DNA from: Erysipelotrichaceae bacterium
GTDB taxonomy: Bacteria > Bacillota_I > Bacilli_A > Erysipelotrichales > Erysipelotrichaceae
NCBI GenBank assembly: GCA_022772735.1
Contig: JALEZD010000003.1
Location: 1-64,000, forward strand
Length of the DNA stretch: 64,000 bases
Direction of reading: 5' to 3'
A program made the translations under genes and the position numbers. Position 1 is the first letter of the stretch; every line of letters starts with the position of its first letter. The notes under the pieces are model-generated. The model was not told where the DNA came from. It saw only the letters and a list, made by a program, of their open reading frames with translations, and made no database searches. Below are positions 62,711-64,000 of the stretch, piece by piece.

Positions 62711-63069
62711 GTGAAAAAGAGATTTATAAAAAGGTAATTTTATACGGGTTATTACTTAGTGTGATTTTGTCTTTGATTTTATATTTGATTTTAAAAGATA
62801 TATCAATTATTAAAGGTATTTTTTTAGGAGTTTTTGCTAGAATTATAGGTTTTGTTGCAATAATTATTAATTCATTCTCAATATTATCTGATAGTAAAAA
62901 TGCGTATAAATCTGTTGTTGGTTATTTTGTAAGACTAGTTTTTTATGGATTGGTAGTTGTTTTAGCAATAAAAATTAATATTAATATAATTGGTTTACTT
63001 ATAGGACTTTCTATAATTAATGTTGTCTTATATTTAACTCAGATGACACTTTTGAAAGGAGGCAAGTAG
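62707..63069 (+). CDS. atpI: ATP synthase subunit I
   Basis: 120 residues with four spans. Low sequence conservation is normal for AtpI, which helps assemble the c-ring. Position between the AtpZ-like gene and atpB, and a 1-base overlap with atpB, make the call. Confidence 0.78.
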   Translation: MSEKEIYKKVILYGLLLSVILSLILYLILKDISIIKGIFLGVFARIIGFVAIIINSFSILSDSKNAYKSVVGYFVRLVFYGLVVVLAIKININIIGLLIGLSIINVVLYLTQMTLLKGGK

Positions 63070-63761
63070 TGGAAGGTAGTATAGTTGTTAAGATTGGAAG
63101 TTTAATAATAGATATACATGCAAGTATTATTAACTGGTTAATGGTAAGTTTATTTACTACTTTATTACTTGTATTTGTAGGCAATAAATTTAAAAAAGCT
63201 GATGTAACAAAAGCACCCAAAGGAATAGTTTTAGTATTTGAAGAAATTGCAAAAGTAACTTTAAATGTTGTAAAAGGCAATTTAAAAGAAAAAACATGGA
63301 AATATATACCACTTTTTGGAACAACAATGATGGTCATGTTGATTTCAAATTTACTTGGATTAATAGGACTTCAACCGCCAACATCAAATTTAAGTGTTAA
63401 TGCAACATTATCAATAATGATGTTTATACTTATTCAATTTAGTGATATTAAATTACATGGTATCATTGGTAAATTAAAGGCTTGGGCTAGTCCAATGGTA
63501 ATATTATTTCCATTAAATGTGATTGGGGATTTGGCACTTCCAGTATCACTAACATTGAGACTTTTTGGAAATATGCTTGGTGGAAGCGTAATTATTGCAC
63601 TAATTTATTTGATATTAAAATCATTAATGCCATTTAGTTTTGTAGGATATGCAATAACACCATTTTTACACATGTATTTTGATGTGTTTACTGCTTTTAT
63701 GCAAACGTATATTTATTATACATTAGCTTCATTCTTTCTTGGTGGAGCAATTGAAGAATAG
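63069..63761 (+). CDS. atpB: F0F1 ATP synthase subunit a
   Basis: 230 residues with five to six spans. The conserved Arg lies in SLTLRLFGNMLGG and the C-terminus has AFMQTYIYYTLASFFLGGA. The start is GTG at the atpI stop. It forms the ion half-channels with the c-ring. Confidence 0.95.
   Translation: MEGSIVVKIGSLIIDIHASIINWLMVSLFTTLLLVFVGNKFKKADVTKAPKGIVLVFEEIAKVTLNVVKGNLKEKTWKYIPLFGTTMMVMLISNLLGLIGLQPPTSNLSVNATLSIMMFILIQFSDIKLHGIIGKLKAWASPMVILFPLNVIGDLALPVSLTLRLFGNMLGGSVIIALIYLILKSLMPFSFVGYAITPFLHMYFDVFTAFMQTYIYYTLASFFLGGAIEE

Positions 63762-64000
<239 letters not shown>

Overview
This window is AT-rich DNA from a low-GC Gram-positive bacterium that uses the standard code: UGA ends several genes (for example the genes ending at 7291, 16011 and 23570) and Trp is UGG. 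Gene order is that of Bacilli-like Firmicutes: tmk-holB-ricT-rsmI, tatD-rnmV-ksgA-ispE, yyzM-ychF, and tdk-prfA-prmC ... tsaC-glyA-upp-atpI-atpB-atpE. Base composition, variant wall-sorting signals and a MEP-pathway gene fit an Erysipelotrichia-like or related lineage. I cannot name a species. I saw no rRNA, tRNA, insertion sequence, CRISPR array or prophage.

Layout. 1-4.4 kb: a tandem pair of membrane proteins with nearly identical 3' ends, then a two-component system with a three-repeat PepSY lipoprotein. 4.6-6.2 kb: an M20 amidohydrolase and a NUDIX hydrolase. 6.3-10.9 kb: an XpaC / unknown / double-AAA / TelA operon. 11-13.8 kb: an ABC-2-type exporter operon. 13.9-24.9 kb: a dense accessory locus with a small [FeFe]-hydrogenase-like protein, two SsuABC-like importers, a G3E-type GTPase, an ABC ATPase without permease, a cytosolic solute-binding-like protein and a Crp/Fnr regulator that appears to start at AUU; a surface-protein gene and two small membrane genes lie inside it. 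25-34 kb: housekeeping genes (queT, tmk, holB, ricT, rsmI, mnmE, tatD, rnmV, ksgA, ispE). 34-41.4 kb: envelope genes (lipoprotein, surface protein, polysaccharide deacetylase, CAP protein), a DJ-1 protein and rarA. 41.4-44.4 kb: dtd, folD, yyzM, ychF, darA. 44.5-55 kb: five more large surface proteins around two VOC genes. 55-64 kb: tdk through the start of the ATP synthase operon, whose c subunit carries a Na+-type ligand set.

Two things stand out. First, seven surface proteins end in a [VI]PNT[SGA] sorting-like signal, and six of them carry a C-x13-C module just before it. Most of their mRNAs have an unusual GGGGA ribosome-binding site. Between tatD and rnmV lies a compact predicted small RNA (about 31636-31727) whose two hairpin loops both show ACATTCCCC or a near copy. 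One loop is complementary over 11 contiguous bases to the ribosome-binding site of the surface gene at 52755. This suggests an LhrC-like sRNA controlling a surface-protein regulon. Second, the 13.9-24.9 kb locus looks like an uncharacterised uptake and insertion system for a metal or cofactor, with a divergent operator and a regulator controlled from an AUU start.
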